Shown here piece by piece: positions 35,563-45,150 of a stretch of 64,000 nt of DNA. The position numbers and the translations under genes are program-made. Each line of letters begins with the position of its first letter. Positions within the stretch are counted from its first letter, which is position 1. The notes under the pieces are model-generated. The model worked only from the letters and a program-made list of their open reading frames with translations, made no database searches and was not told the DNA's origin. Origin of the DNA: Spongiibacter nanhainus (lineage in GTDB: Bacteria > Pseudomonadota > Gammaproteobacteria > Pseudomonadales > Spongiibacteraceae). The DNA lies in NCBI RefSeq assembly GCF_016132545.1, contig NZ_CP066167.1, forward strand, positions 186,001 through 250,000, read 5' to 3'.

Positions 35563-35585
35563 ACCCGCCTCGGGTTTAAACCAGG
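35555..35585. terminator. Bidirectional hairpin between the ligase and dsbA genes
   Basis: CCTGGTAAACCCG, CCT and CGGGTTT(AA)ACCAGG form a 13-bp stem with a two-base bulge, overlapping the ligase stop codon. The T-tract is weak, but the position between convergent genes supports termination. Confidence 0.55.
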
Positions 35586-35601
35586 CCGGTATCGAAGGGG
35601 G

Positions 35602-36294
35602 CTACTGAGCTGCCCGCTCCTGGGCGATCAGCTGTTCTGCGACTTTAAGCATATTGGCTTTGCTGCCGGCGGCGCGGCCGGTTACCCGGTACTTGCCGTT
35701 GACGATCAGCTCTGGCGTGCCGGCGATTCCGTATGCCCGGGCCCGAGCATCAGCCTGTTTAACCTGGCTTTTTACACCAAATGAGTCGAAGGCTTTGCGG
35801 AAGGTCTCGGCGTCCAGGTCGGAGTTGGCCAGAAACAGCTCTTCCAATGCATCGCGGCTGCGCAGCGGGTTTTTGCGCAGGTTGATTTCATCGAATATTA
35901 CCTGGTGTACCTGCTCCAATACTCCCAAGGCCTTGGCGGTGTAGTAAGCCTGGGCATGGATCACCATCAGCTCATTCCACATCGCCGGCGATTGCCGAAA
36001 CTCGACATCCTCGGGCAGTTGTTCCGCCCACTGAGTCACCATGGGTTCGAAGTCAAAACAGTGGCCACAGCCGTACCAGAACACTTCGGTCACTTCGATC
36101 TTATCGGGGTTTGCGGTGCGCACCGGCTGTTGAATAACAATATAGCCTTCACCGGCTTTGGGGGTCGGCTGGGGTTGGCTTTGTTGCTGGCTGGCGGTCT
36201 TGGCAGGCTTGGCGGCGGGCTCGGCGGCGTCGCTGCAGGCGGAGAGGCTTAGGCCCAGCACGGCCACAGCCAGTATTGCCCAGAGATTCTTCAT
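35602..36294 (-). CDS. dsbA: Thiol:disulfide interchange protein DsbA, lipoprotein form
   Basis: A 230-residue protein. The ATG at 36294 gives a signal peptide ending LSLSAC (Cys20), a lipobox, so it is probably membrane-tethered; upstream in-frame codons to 36360 are rejected. A Gln/Pro/Lys-rich linker follows, then the DsbA thioredoxin fold with active site CGHC in EVFWYGCGHCFDFEP and the cis-Pro loop AGTPELIVNGKY. It introduces disulfides into exported proteins. The neighbours cytochrome c4 and c5 and engB match the order seen in Pseudomonas. Confidence 0.92.
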   Translation of the reverse strand: MKNLWAILAVAVLGLSLSACSDAAEPAAKPAKTASQQQSQPQPTPKAGEGYIVIQQPVRTANPDKIEVTEVFWYGCGHCFDFEPMVTQWAEQLPEDVEFRQSPAMWNELMVIHAQAYYTAKALGVLEQVHQVIFDEINLRKNPLRSRDALEELFLANSDLDAETFRKAFDSFGVKSQVKQADARARAYGIAGTPELIVNGKYRVTGRAAGSKANMLKVAEQLIAQERAAQ

Positions 36295-36431
36295 GTTATG
36301 TCCCCTTGTCAGTTGAATAGTCGGTGCGGGTTTAATCGTGGCGGAATGTGTCGGTGCCAACGTCAGACTGTGGCGCCGCGCTCTGGTTCCAGCCTTTTAT
36401 CGCTATGTTCACAGTAGCGGCAGCGCCGGCC

Positions 36432-36459
36432 AAAAAAAAGGCGGCTGATGCCGCCTTTT
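36432..36459 (-). terminator. Rho-independent terminator after cytochrome c4
   Basis: GGCGGC, loop TGAT and GCCGCC are flanked by eight A residues on the left and TTTT on the right. On the minus strand it ends in eight T residues, 26 bp after the cytochrome c4 stop. It could also work on the plus strand. Confidence 0.9.
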
Positions 36460-36485
36460 GCTTGAGAGCGCCTTGCCCTTGGCCC

Positions 36486-37115
36486 TTAGTGGTGCAGGCC
36501 TTGGATAAAGCTGGCTACCGCTTCGATCTCCGCGTCGCTCATCGGGAAGGCGACTGTGCGCATCACTTTGGTCTCGCCGTCGTTGTCGCGGCCACCTTCG
36601 CGGCCGTCAGCCGCGGCCTGGAAGGCCTTCAGCTGAGCGACGGTATATTCTGCATACTGGCCGCCCAGTGCGGGAAAGCCGGCAGCGGCCATGCCCTGTC
36701 CAGTCGGTGAGTGGCAGGCGGAGCAGGCAGGTACGTCCCGCTCGGGGATGCCGCCGCGATAGATCGCTTCACCTTTTTCTACCAGTGCGGGGTCGGCCTG
36801 ACCAACGCTGATGGATTTGCTGGCATAAAACGCGGCAATATCGGCGATATCCTGGTCAGACAGGTTGTCGGTCTGGCCGGCCATCATCGGCACCGGGCGG
36901 GCGCCGGACTTGATATCTTGAATCTGTTTAATCAAATAGCGCTCACCCTGACCCGCCAATTTGGGAAAGGTCGGAGCGGGGCTGTTGCCGTCGGCGCCAT
37001 GGCAGGCGGCGCAGGGGGCAGATTTGGCTTTACCGGCGGCAGCGTTGCCTTCCAGTGCCATTGCCCCACTGCTCAACAACAAGGCGGCGGACAGTAAAAG
37101 CAGTGGTTTTCTCAT
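36486..37115 (-). CDS. Cytochrome c4 (di-heme)
   Basis: A 209-residue periplasmic protein with a signal peptide (about residues 1-20) and two heme-binding motifs, CAACH (first half) and CSACH (second half). Sixth-ligand Met residues lie in VPMMAGQ and VMRTVAFPMSD. The two-domain layout is that of cytochrome c4, which carries electrons to terminal oxidases such as cbb3. It lies 38 bp after the cytochrome c5 gene. Confidence 0.93.
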   Translation of the reverse strand: MRKPLLLLSAALLLSSGAMALEGNAAAGKAKSAPCAACHGADGNSPAPTFPKLAGQGERYLIKQIQDIKSGARPVPMMAGQTDNLSDQDIADIAAFYASKSISVGQADPALVEKGEAIYRGGIPERDVPACSACHSPTGQGMAAAGFPALGGQYAEYTVAQLKAFQAAADGREGGRDNDGETKVMRTVAFPMSDAEIEAVASFIQGLHH

Positions 37116-37153
37116 GGTTCCGTTCTCTTCAAGATTTTAAAGCTGTGTCGGGC

Positions 37154-37453
37154 CTATTGCTGGGGCGCGGCCATAAATTCGATCAGGGCTTTGTAGTCCT
37201 CGTCGCTGCAGTCAAAGCAGAGGCCTTTGGGCGGCATGGTGTTGAAGCCATCGCGGACATGGGTGACCAGGGTGTCCATGCCTTTCTCCAGGCGTGGCGC
37301 CCAGGCTTCTGCATCACCGGTTTTGGGTGCATTGTTGGCGCCAAAGGCGTGGCAGGCATAACAGGACTTCTTGTATTTGGCTTCGACTTCGCCCTCGGCG
37401 AGTGCCGCAACACTAAAAACGGCGATGCAGGCCGCTAATAACCACTTAGTCAT
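37154..37453 (-). CDS. Cytochrome c5 family protein (soluble)
   Basis: A 99-residue protein. The ATG at 37453 gives the signal peptide MTKWLLAACIAVFSVAALAE; upstream in-frame codons to 37498 are unlikely. The heme motif is CYACH, the axial Met is in TMPPKG, and the extra Cys pair CFDC before SDEDYKALIEFMA is characteristic of c5. It is co-directional with cytochrome c4 and dsbA. Its C-terminal half is nearly the same as that of the lipoprotein at 29223. Confidence 0.92.
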   Translation of the reverse strand: MTKWLLAACIAVFSVAALAEGEVEAKYKKSCYACHAFGANNAPKTGDAEAWAPRLEKGMDTLVTHVRDGFNTMPPKGLCFDCSDEDYKALIEFMAAPQQ

Positions 37454-37615
37454 GATTTCCCCTCTCGTGAATGCCGATGCGTCGTCGAATGCGCGCATCG
37501 CGACGGATGACCCCCCGTGAAAACTGCGGCATTATACACAACTCGCTGGTGGCGGGGCCATTATTTGGGCCCAACTTTGCCGCTGCCTATTGGCTCTGAC
37601 CGTCGAAAAGGCCTT

Positions 37616-38269
37616 ATGTCCGATATCCCCACGATAAATTACCGCCGCGCTCAGTATATGACCAGTGCGCCAACCCTCAAGGCCTGTCCCGAGGACCGGG
37701 GGGCAGAGGTCGCTTTTGCGGGTCGCTCCAATGCAGGCAAGTCCAGTGCCATCAATCGCCTAACCGACAATGGCAAGCTGGCCAAGACCAGTAAAACGCC
37801 GGGCCGGACCCAGTTAATTAACTTTTTCAGCGTCAGTGACGACGACCAGCAGCGCCTAGTCGATCTGCCCGGTTATGGGTTTGCCAAGGTGCCGCTGAAG
37901 GTCAAACAGGAGTGGGAGCGTCATCTGGAATCCTACTTACAGCACCGGCAGTCGCTGCGGGGCTTGGTGCTGCTGATGGATATCCGCCATCCTTTGACGG
38001 AGTTCGATACCACCATGATTAATTGGGCTGAGCAGGCGGGAATGCCGGTGCGGATTCTGTTGACCAAGGCCGACAAACTGAAGCGCGGCGCCGCCATGAA
38101 TACCTTGCTGGCGGTGCGCCGCGAACTTCAGCCGGTTGCCGGCTTGGTGGAGGCGCAGCTGTTTTCCGCCACCAAGGGCGACGGGCTCGCCGATCTGCGG
38201 GAGCAGTTGGACCTGTGGTTGTTGGCTGCGGATGAGGAAGAGGGTGCCGAGGACACCCCCCTCGATTAG
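37616..38269 (+). CDS. engB: Ribosome biogenesis GTPase EngB/YihA
   Basis: A 217-residue small GTPase needed for large-subunit assembly. G1 is GRSNAGKS, G3 is DLPGYGFA and G4 is TKAD, with the family's IRHPLTEFD. The frame is open from 37517, but the ATG at 37616 gives the normal start [15 protein letters not shown]. The acidic tail EEEGAEDTP is common in this family. Its stop overlaps the convergent ruvX stop by 4 bp. Confidence 0.94.
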   Translation: MSDIPTINYRRAQYMTSAPTLKACPEDRGAEVAFAGRSNAGKSSAINRLTDNGKLAKTSKTPGRTQLINFFSVSDDDQQRLVDLPGYGFAKVPLKVKQEWERHLESYLQHRQSLRGLVLLMDIRHPLTEFDTTMINWAEQAGMPVRILLTKADKLKRGAAMNTLLAVRRELQPVAGLVEAQLFSATKGDGLADLREQLDLWLLAADEEEGAEDTPLD

Positions 38270-38685
38270 CGCCGCATCCAACTTTCGAGAATCACCACCG
38301 CGCTGCGACTGTCTACCGACTGGCTTTTAAAGTCCCGACTGCCGGATTCGGCAATGATATCCCCCCGGGCTTCGAAACTGCTGAGACGCTCGTCGGCCAT
38401 TTCCACCTGTATGCCAAAGCGACCGTGCAGCCGATTGGCAAATTTGCGCGCCCGCCCGCTCATCTCCGATTCACTGCCGTCCATATTCAGCGGCAGACCG
38501 ACGATCACCCGTTGGGGCTGCCACTGCTTGAGTAAGTCGCCAATCTGCTGCCAGTCGGGCATGCCGTCTCGGGCCTTGAGGCTTGGTAGGCCAGAGGCAG
38601 TGCCAGTAATGGTCTGCCCCACCGCGCAGCCAATCCAACGCAGGCCGTAGTCGAAGCTCAGCAGTGTTTGCGGTTTGCTATTCAC
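38266..38685 (-). CDS. ruvX: Putative Holliday junction resolvase RuvX/YqgF
   Basis: A 139-residue RNase H-fold protein. Conserved acidic residues lie in [22 protein letters not shown] and [10 protein letters not shown], with [11 protein letters not shown] between. YqgF proteins also act in pre-16S rRNA 5' end maturation. It starts 5 bp after algH, and the algH-ruvX pair is conserved in gammaproteobacteria. It converges on engB. Confidence 0.93.
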   Translation of the reverse strand: MNSKPQTLLSFDYGLRWIGCAVGQTITGTASGLPSLKARDGMPDWQQIGDLLKQWQPQRVIVGLPLNMDGSESEMSGRARKFANRLHGRFGIQVEMADERLSSFEARGDIIAESGSRDFKSQSVDSRSAVVILESWMRR

Positions 38686-38690
38686 AGGTG

Positions 38691-39257
38691 TCAGGCGTGA
38701 CCGCTGTCGGAGCCGAGTTGGGCAAAGCTAATGCCCAGGCTCGATAGGGCGGCGTCCAGGCGCTGATCGGCCGGGGTGTCAAAAATCACCTGTTGGCTGG
38801 CGGGGAGGGTGAGCCAAGTGTTGTCCTGCAGCTCTTGCTCCAGCTGCCCCGGGCCCCAGCCGGCATAGCCCAGGGCAATCAGGTTGTGGCTCGGGCCCTG
38901 CTGGTGGGCTATGGCGTCGAGAATGTCCAGGGAGGTGGTCAGTGCGATGTCTCTGCTTACCTCTATGCTGGACTCCCAGTGCCGCTGGTCCCGGCGGTGG
39001 AGGACAAACCCCCGGTCGGTGTGCACTGGACCACCGGCAAAGACCGGCTCGGCATGGGGGGCGCAGTCGTCGTACTCCAGCTGCTCGAGAATTTCGTCCA
39101 CCTGCATGTCCAGTGGGCGGTTGATGATAATGCCCATCGCGCCTTCCGGGTTGTGCTCGCACAGGTAGATCAGGCTGTGGGCAAAAATGCCCTCGCACAA
39201 GCTGGGCAGGGCAACCAGAAAATGATCTTGCAGGGATTGGAAGTCGTTTGTGTCCAT
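38691..39257 (-). CDS. algH: YqgE/AlgH family protein
   Basis: A 188-residue protein of the UPF0301 family. Signatures include FLVALPSL near the start, GAMGIIINRPLD, VFAGGPVHTDRGFVLH and ALGYAGWGPGQLEQE. In Pseudomonas it was linked to alginate regulation, but its biochemical role is not settled. It is followed by ruvX and preceded by tonB on the same strand. Confidence 0.93.
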   Translation of the reverse strand: MDTNDFQSLQDHFLVALPSLCEGIFAHSLIYLCEHNPEGAMGIIINRPLDMQVDEILEQLEYDDCAPHAEPVFAGGPVHTDRGFVLHRRDQRHWESSIEVSRDIALTTSLDILDAIAHQQGPSHNLIALGYAGWGPGQLEQELQDNTWLTLPASQQVIFDTPADQRLDAALSSLGISFAQLGSDSGHA

Positions 39258-39377
39258 GGGGCCGAGCTGTGGGCAGATGGCTGATGATTTAAGTATGGGG
39301 GAGTTTGCCGCAACTTCAAGTCGCGAGGCTCGCCTGGGCTCTGTGGTACTGGCCTCGGGCGCCGGCCGCTGCTGGTG

Positions 39378-40262
39378 CTAGCGCGCTTCCAGGCCGCCCC
39401 GGTCGAACCGCCAGGTGCGGACAATACCCAGCCGGTTCTTACCGTCCAGCACCTCGGCGGGAACGGCCTCATAGGGTGCGGCCAGTCGCACAATGCGGTG
39501 GGCGGCGCGGTCCAGAATGGTATGCCCGGAGCCACTGAGGATGCGCACCTCGTCAATGCGACCATCGGGAAAGAGCATCAGCAGCAGGCGCAGCTCCCCT
39601 TCCAGGCCTTGGCGACGGGCCTCGTCGGGGTAGTTGGCATTGCCCACCGCCTCAACATGGCTTTCCCAGCGATGCAGGTAGCGGGCGTCCGGCGAGCCCC
39701 GGGTGGCTACCGAGGTGATGAACTTGGGGCGGGGCAGTTTGGCGTAGGCCTGGTTGAGGTCGTCCAGCTGCGCTTCCAGAGCGGCGATATCCTCGCTGAG
39801 CTGGGTGCGGTCGTCCTCGCCCTGAAAACGCTCTTTTTGGCTGGCGGTATCGGGGGCGTCACTGATTTTGCTGGGCACTCGGCGCGGGCTCTCTCCCACT
39901 GTAGTGAGCAGTGCGTCTTGCTGGGTCGGGGCATCCTTGGCCAGCTTTAAGATGTCGCTATCCGGCACGGCATTGTCGTGAAAAGCACTCTGCTGACGAC
40001 TGCTAAGTTCGGCTTTGTCGCCCTGCGTACCGCTGCCCTGCTGGTCGTGCTGGGCAATAAAGTCGGCCTGGTCCGGCGCCTGCTGGCTGCGATAGCGGGC
40101 CAGGGTGACTTCCAGGCTGGGGAGGCGGGCGTCCACGCTGCCGGCGGTAAAGCTGATGCCGAGAATCACCGCCAAATGCATCAAAGTGGCAAAGCAGATG
40201 ATAAAGCCGAGCCGCTCCGGTGCGTGGATATCGCGGTCGAATTGGTGTTCGGCACTGCTCAT
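39378..40262 (-). CDS. tonB3: TonB-family energy transducer (TonB3-like)
   Basis: A 294-residue protein. One N-terminal membrane segment lies near residues 18-40 (GFIICFATLMHLAVILGISF). A long polar and coiled region follows (about 45-190), with a C-terminal TonB domain (YPDEARRQGLEGELRLLLML, then DRAAHRIVRLAAPYEAVP). Its place between gshB and algH equals that of tonB3 in P. aeruginosa, which is needed for twitching motility. No exbB/exbD is adjacent. The link to the downstream pil/chp operon is by synteny. Confidence 0.85.
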   Translation of the reverse strand: MSSAEHQFDRDIHAPERLGFIICFATLMHLAVILGISFTAGSVDARLPSLEVTLARYRSQQAPDQADFIAQHDQQGSGTQGDKAELSSRQQSAFHDNAVPDSDILKLAKDAPTQQDALLTTVGESPRRVPSKISDAPDTASQKERFQGEDDRTQLSEDIAALEAQLDDLNQAYAKLPRPKFITSVATRGSPDARYLHRWESHVEAVGNANYPDEARRQGLEGELRLLLMLFPDGRIDEVRILSGSGHTILDRAAHRIVRLAAPYEAVPAEVLDGKNRLGIVRTWRFDRGGLEAR

Positions 40263-40272
40263 GGATAAGCGA

Positions 40273-41226
40273 CTATTTCTGCTTCAGCTTGGCGGCGATA
40301 CAGTCCATCAGTTGACCACCGATGTCGGTGCCGCACTGATCATCGATTTCCCGAATACAGGTGGGGCTGGTGACGTTGATCTCGGTCAGCGAGTCACCAA
40401 TGATGTCCAGGCCCACAAACAGCAAGCCCTTTTCCCGGGCCACCGGCGCGACTTGCTCGGCAATCCAGCGATCGCGATCGCTCAGCGGCTGGGCGCGGCC
40501 GGTACCGCCGGCCGCCAGGTTGCCCCGGGCTTCGCCGTCGGCGGGGATGCGGGCCAGGCAGTAGGGCACGGGCTCGCCATCGATCAGCAAAACGCGCTTA
40601 TCGCCCTGACGGATGGCGGGGAGGTAAGTCTGGGCCATGATGGTGGTGTTGCCGTGCTCAGTGAGAATCTCGATGATCACACCGACATTGGGGTCGTCCG
40701 CCTTGACGTGAAACACCGAGCTGCCGCCCATACCATCCAGGGGCTTCATGACCACATCGCCGTGCTGGCGGTGGAACTCCCGCAGGCTTTTGGCATCTCT
40801 GCTGACCAGGTGGGTGGGGCCGCACTGGGGAAACTGCAGGGCAAAGAGTTTTTCGTTGCAGTCCCGCAGGCTTTGCGGACGATTGACCACCCAGGCGCCC
40901 TGGCGATCGGCCATTTCCAGCAAGTGGGTGGTGTAGAGAAATTCTTTATCAAAGGGTGGGTCTTTGCGCATCAGGATGACATCCAGGTCACCCATGCGGA
41001 TGTCTTCGGATGCGCCCAGCTCGTAGAAGTGTTGTGGGTCGCGAAATACCTGTAAGCGCTGAGTGTGGGCCCTGGCTTCGCCACCGCTAATGTACATGTC
41101 GGCGGGCGTCATGTAGTAGATGTCCCAGTTGCGCTGGTCCGCCGCCCAAAGCATGGCCAGAGTGGAGTCTTTCTTGTAGGTGATCCCCTCAATGGGGTCC
41201 ATTACGACGCCGAGGCGCTGAGTCAT
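40273..41226 (-). CDS. gshB: Glutathione synthase
   Basis: A 317-residue ATP-grasp enzyme joining glycine to gamma-glutamylcysteine. Key parts include GVVMDPIEGITYKKDST, MRKDPPFDKEFLYTTHLLE, the ATP-grasp loop KPLDGMGGSSVFH and the end LTEINVTSPTCIREID. Length and ends match GshB. It starts the block gshB-tonB-algH-ruvX and is divergent from pilG. Confidence 0.96.
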   Translation of the reverse strand: MTQRLGVVMDPIEGITYKKDSTLAMLWAADQRNWDIYYMTPADMYISGGEARAHTQRLQVFRDPQHFYELGASEDIRMGDLDVILMRKDPPFDKEFLYTTHLLEMADRQGAWVVNRPQSLRDCNEKLFALQFPQCGPTHLVSRDAKSLREFHRQHGDVVMKPLDGMGGSSVFHVKADDPNVGVIIEILTEHGNTTIMAQTYLPAIRQGDKRVLLIDGEPVPYCLARIPADGEARGNLAAGGTGRAQPLSDRDRWIAEQVAPVAREKGLLFVGLDIIGDSLTEINVTSPTCIREIDDQCGTDIGGQLMDCIAAKLKQK

Positions 41227-41498
41227 GGTTGTACCTTTTTGTCTCGATTGCGGTAGAAATCACTGCCCCGGACTGGAAGCATTCAGGCTGGGGCGTTAAA
41301 CATAGCGCTTTGCCGCAGCCGCCGCAATTTAATCGGAGTTGCTGCGGAGCTATGGAACATCGGCCCGTTACGTGTTAAACATTTGGGGCTTGATTATACG
41401 GCAGTGCGGGAATGCACAATAAAACGCCTGCGCTTGTTCGCCCGACATTGGAAGGTTGGAGCGCTAACGGCAACCGTCCATACAAGGTTCACAATTTT

Positions 41499-41891
41499 AT
41501 GGAAGTCAATTTTTCAGATTTGAAGGTCATGGTCATCGATGACAGCAAGACGATTCGGCGCACCACCGAAACGCTGTTGGCCAAAGAAGGCTGCACGGTG
41601 ATCACGGCGATCGACGGTTTTGATGCGCTGGCAAAGATTGCCGACAGCAAGCCCGATATTATTTTTGTCGACATCATGATGCCGCGTTTGGATGGTTATC
41701 AGACCTGTGCATTGATCAAGAATAATAGCGAGTTTAAAAAGACACCGGTGATTATGTTGTCCAGCAAGGACGGCTTGTTCGACAAGGCCAAAGGCCGTAT
41801 CGTTGGGTCGGACCAGTATCTAACCAAGCCTTTCAGCAAACACGAATTGCTGGAGGCTATTCAAACCCACGTAACCAGCTCGCCAGCATAA
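41499..41891 (+). CDS. pilG: Type IV pilus response regulator PilG
   Basis: A 130-residue single-domain receiver. The acidic pocket is VIDDSKT, the phospho-acceptor Asp is in IIFVDIMMPRLDG, and the Lys is in YLTKPFSK. The frame is open from 41412; the ATG at 41499 gives the normal PilG start MEVNFSDLKVMVIDDS. In P. aeruginosa PilG acts with the extension ATPase PilB to promote pilus extension and cAMP signalling. It is the first gene of the Chp operon, and the 272 bp before it hold no other gene. Confidence 0.93.
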   Translation: MEVNFSDLKVMVIDDSKTIRRTTETLLAKEGCTVITAIDGFDALAKIADSKPDIIFVDIMMPRLDGYQTCALIKNNSEFKKTPVIMLSSKDGLFDKAKGRIVGSDQYLTKPFSKHELLEAIQTHVTSSPA

Positions 41892-42070
41892 TGCTGTAGC
41901 TGGCTTGTGGTCGGCCACTGCACCCCTTGGCTGAGTGGCCGGGTAAGTTGTCGTCGACAAGTAGTACGAAGGGCTCCGTAGAGAGCTTGCGATAAAACAG
42001 TATTATTAAAATTGGGGCGCCGTAACGGGAGCGTGTATCTCTCAATGGGCACCGTACTTGGAGTGAGAGA

Positions 42071-42433
42071 ATGCCGAGGGTATTGATAGTCGACGATTCG
42101 CCGACTGAAGTTTTAAAGTTGTCACAGATTTTGAGCAAAAGTGGGTACGATGTGCTCACTGCCGACAGTGGCGAGAAAGGGGTCGAGATGGTGCGGCAGG
42201 AATCGCCAGATGTGATTCTGATGGATGTCGTCATGCCTGGCCTCAACGGTTTTCAGGCGACTCGTCAACTGAGCCGGGACCCGGAAACCAGCAATATCCC
42301 CATCATTATTGTTACCACTAAAGATCAGGAAACCGACCGCCTTTGGGGGCAGCGCCAGGGCGCCAAGGGTTATCTCACCAAACCGGTTGATGGCAAAGAG
42401 CTGGTGAAGACCATTCAATCGGTTCTCGGTTAG
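42071..42433 (+). CDS. pilH: Type IV pilus response regulator PilH
   Basis: A 120-residue receiver domain. It has the acidic pocket IVDDSPTE, phospho-Asp in VILMDVVMPGLNG and Lys in YLTKPVDGKE. PilH probably works as a phosphate sink and favours pilus retraction. A gap of 179 bp separates it from pilG; 11 bp separate it from pilI. Confidence 0.93.
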   Translation: MPRVLIVDDSPTEVLKLSQILSKSGYDVLTADSGEKGVEMVRQESPDVILMDVVMPGLNGFQATRQLSRDPETSNIPIIIVTTKDQETDRLWGQRQGAKGYLTKPVDGKELVKTIQSVLG

Positions 42434-42444
42434 CAGGTGCGTCC

Positions 42445-42987
42445 ATGACGGAGGCTCTGCACCCCTTTCACTACCTTCTCGACTTGTCTGCCCGAGCTCG
42501 GGAGGCCAACGCATTGCTTCCCGTTGCGGATACCGACGCGGCGCAGAGCTGGAATGGCGTCGGTTTTCGCTTGGGCGACCATTACTGTGTAGCGCCTATC
42601 GGCGATATTGCCGAGGTGCTGGTAGAGCCGCCGGTGACGCGCCTGCCGGGTGTGAAGAGCTGGATCAAGGGCGTCGCCAATGTCCGGGGCCGTTTGCTGC
42701 CGCTGATGGATTTGACCGCCTTCTTCAATTTCGACAGCGCCCAGGGGCGGGTCAGTCGTCGCATATTGGTGGTGGAACACGGTGAAATCTACATCGGCAT
42801 GATCGTCGATGAGGTACTCGGTCTGCAGTATTTTTCACCGGATGAGTTTTCTGCCGAGAGCGAAGGGGTCGATCCGGGTGTCGCGCGATTTGTACAGGGT
42901 TGTTACCAACAGGGTGATCGGCGTTGGGCGCTGTTTCGACCGCTGAACATGCTGGAAGATCAAGAATTTTTCAATGTCGCCGCGTAG
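42445..42987 (+). CDS. pilI: Chemotaxis adaptor PilI (CheW-like)
   Basis: A 180-residue CheW-domain protein. Typical parts are YCVAPIGDIAEVL, the conserved VRGRLLPLMDLTAFF and EVLGLQYF near residue 130. It links the receptor PilJ to the kinase ChpA. It lies 11 bp after pilH and 93 bp before pilJ. Confidence 0.92.
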   Translation: MTEALHPFHYLLDLSARAREANALLPVADTDAAQSWNGVGFRLGDHYCVAPIGDIAEVLVEPPVTRLPGVKSWIKGVANVRGRLLPLMDLTAFFNFDSAQGRVSRRILVVEHGEIYIGMIVDEVLGLQYFSPDEFSAESEGVDPGVARFVQGCYQQGDRRWALFRPLNMLEDQEFFNVAA

Positions 42988-43080
42988 TGAAGTGCCGGCG
43001 TGCTGACAACAGTTTTTTCACGTAATTAAAGCAATTAATTAAAAAAGGGAACGCTACCTTTTGAATGGGAGTGGGGTCGC

Positions 43081-45102
43081 ATGAAATCTAATCAAGGGAG
43101 CGGGCGGGGCAGCCGCGCCACGAGTATTCTGGTTTTTCTGGTGCTGGTGGGCTTCGCAGGTGCCGCCTATAACACCTATGTCGTGGTGCGGGACGCCGGT
43201 TACGACCAGCGTTATCTGGAGCTGACCGGGGATATGAGGCTCTACGCACTGCAGCTTTCCAGTGCCGCGCAGGATATACCCAAAGGCGAGCCGGCAGCAT
43301 TTGATGTGGTGTCTCGGGCGCGGCGCAATTTTTCCCAGGCCCGGCGTGAGTTTGTCGAAGGTGGCGATGGCCTGCCCTCAGCCGCAGAGCAGTTGGGGGG
43401 CGATGTAGCGCGTCTCAATACTGAGTGGTCCAAGGTGAATGCCGCGGCGGAAACCCTTGTCAATAACCGGGATATGGTTCTCAACTTGTTTAGGGTCGTG
43501 GCGGCCTTCAATACCACTGTGCCGGCCTTGCAGGCGCAGATGCAGGATGTTGTGGCTGGCTTGGTAGAGCGCGGTGAGGGGCCAAAAACCGTTGCCGCGG
43601 CCCAGCGACAGGTCCTGTTACTGGAGCAGATGATCCGGGGTGTGGTGGTGATGCTGGGCGGTGGCGAAGCCTCCCACCTGGCGGTCGAAAAATACATTGC
43701 CGATGCCACTGAATTCAGCGCGGTGCTGCAAGGCCTGCTTAAGGGCGACAGCGGTCGCGGCATATCCCGGGTCAGCCAGGGTGGTGCGAGAGCGGACATC
43801 GCCGATATTCAACAACAGTTTGAGGCTCTCAATAGCGAGATGAACGCCGTGTTTGCGGTGGCCCAAGAGCTTCATCAATCCGGAGAGGCGGCACAGACGA
43901 TCAGTGACGCTGCGCCTGAAATCCTCCAGTTAGCCGGGGATCTGTCCGAGCGCATCGGCGACCTGAGTAATCAGCGAGTGCTGTCTCCCGCGACGGCGGT
44001 GGTTTTTGTTGCGCTGATCATTATTGCATTGGCCTTGCTGGGCATGGTCTCTTCCCGCAATGCCCAGCGGCGTTTGCAAGCAACATCGGACGCCAATGAG
44101 CGGAACCAGACGGCGATTCTGCGCCTACTGGACGAGCTGGCTGACCTGGCTGACGGTGATTTGACCACCTCGGCGACGGTCACAGAGGATTTTACCGGCG
44201 CCATTGCCGACTCGATCAACTACACCATCGACCAGTTGCGGGTATTGGTATCGCAGATCAACGAAACAGCGCAGGAAGTTTCCACCGCAGCGCAGGGCTC
44301 CCAGGCGACAGCATTGAATTTGGCAGAGGCCGCAGAGAGCCAGGCCAAGGAAATAGCCGGTGCGTCCGCGGCGATCTCAGAAATGGCGGTGACCATCGAC
44401 CGGGTGTCCTCCAACGCCCGGGAATCGGCGGCGGTGGCCCAGCGCTCGGTGGCAATCGCCAACAACGGCGCCGAAGTGGTACAGAATACGATCTCCGGCA
44501 TGGACAACATCCGCGAGCAGATTCAGGAAACCTCCAAGCGAATCAAGCGCCTGGGTGAGTCGACCCAGGAGATCGGTGACATTATCTCGCTGATTAACGA
44601 CATTGCCGATCAAACCAATATCCTGGCCCTTAACGCCGCGATTCAGGCCTCGATGGCCGGGGATGCCGGCCGCGGCTTTGCGGTGGTTGCGGATGAGGTA
44701 CAGCGTCTTGCAGAGCGTTCTTCCGGCGCCACCAAGCAGATCGAAACTCTGGTTAAGGCGATTCAGTCCGACACCAGTGAGGCCGTGGTATCCATGGAGC
44801 AAACCACCTCTGAAGTGGTGCGTGGTGCACGTCTGGCCCAGGACGCCGGTGCAGCGCTGACCGAAATTGAATCGGTCTCCAAAGAGCTGGCGGAGCTGAT
44901 TGACAACATTTCTAACGTGGCGGCAGACCAGGCCAAATCCGCCGGACAAATTTCCTCCACCATGAAAGTTATTCAGGAAATTACCTCGCAGACCTCTGCC
45001 GGTACCACCGATACAGCGCGTTCCATCGGCGAGCTGGCGGAAATGACTAACGACCTGCGCAGTTCAGTAGCCGGCTTTACACTGCCGGAACGCAGCGACT
45101 AA
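43081..45102 (+). CDS. pilJ: Methyl-accepting chemotaxis protein PilJ
   Basis: A 673-residue receptor. Two membrane segments (about residues 14-36 and 306-328) enclose a periplasmic PilJ-type sensory region. A HAMP domain (about 330-385) precedes the signalling domain, whose hairpin tip is near [15 protein letters not shown] (residues 505-520). The helices are rich in Ala/Glu. In Pseudomonas PilJ senses pilin or surface contact. It is followed by chpA after 48 bp. No methyltransferase gene (pilK) lies between. Confidence 0.94.
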   Translation: MKSNQGSGRGSRATSILVFLVLVGFAGAAYNTYVVVRDAGYDQRYLELTGDMRLYALQLSSAAQDIPKGEPAAFDVVSRARRNFSQARREFVEGGDGLPSAAEQLGGDVARLNTEWSKVNAAAETLVNNRDMVLNLFRVVAAFNTTVPALQAQMQDVVAGLVERGEGPKTVAAAQRQVLLLEQMIRGVVVMLGGGEASHLAVEKYIADATEFSAVLQGLLKGDSGRGISRVSQGGARADIADIQQQFEALNSEMNAVFAVAQELHQSGEAAQTISDAAPEILQLAGDLSERIGDLSNQRVLSPATAVVFVALIIIALALLGMVSSRNAQRRLQATSDANERNQTAILRLLDELADLADGDLTTSATVTEDFTGAIADSINYTIDQLRVLVSQINETAQEVSTAAQGSQATALNLAEAAESQAKEIAGASAAISEMAVTIDRVSSNARESAAVAQRSVAIANNGAEVVQNTISGMDNIREQIQETSKRIKRLGESTQEIGDIISLINDIADQTNILALNAAIQASMAGDAGRGFAVVADEVQRLAERSSGATKQIETLVKAIQSDTSEAVVSMEQTTSEVVRGARLAQDAGAALTEIESVSKELAELIDNISNVAADQAKSAGQISSTMKVIQEITSQTSAGTTDTARSIGELAEMTNDLRSSVAGFTLPERSD

Positions 45103-45150
45103 CGCGGAGCCCGAAAGCGCCATGGCAACTCAACAGCGCAAGGTCTGGCT

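Noticed and set aside
40105-41055. 316-codon open frame on the plus strand opposite gshB and tonB
   Set aside because: Antisense to clear glutathione synthase; no family features.
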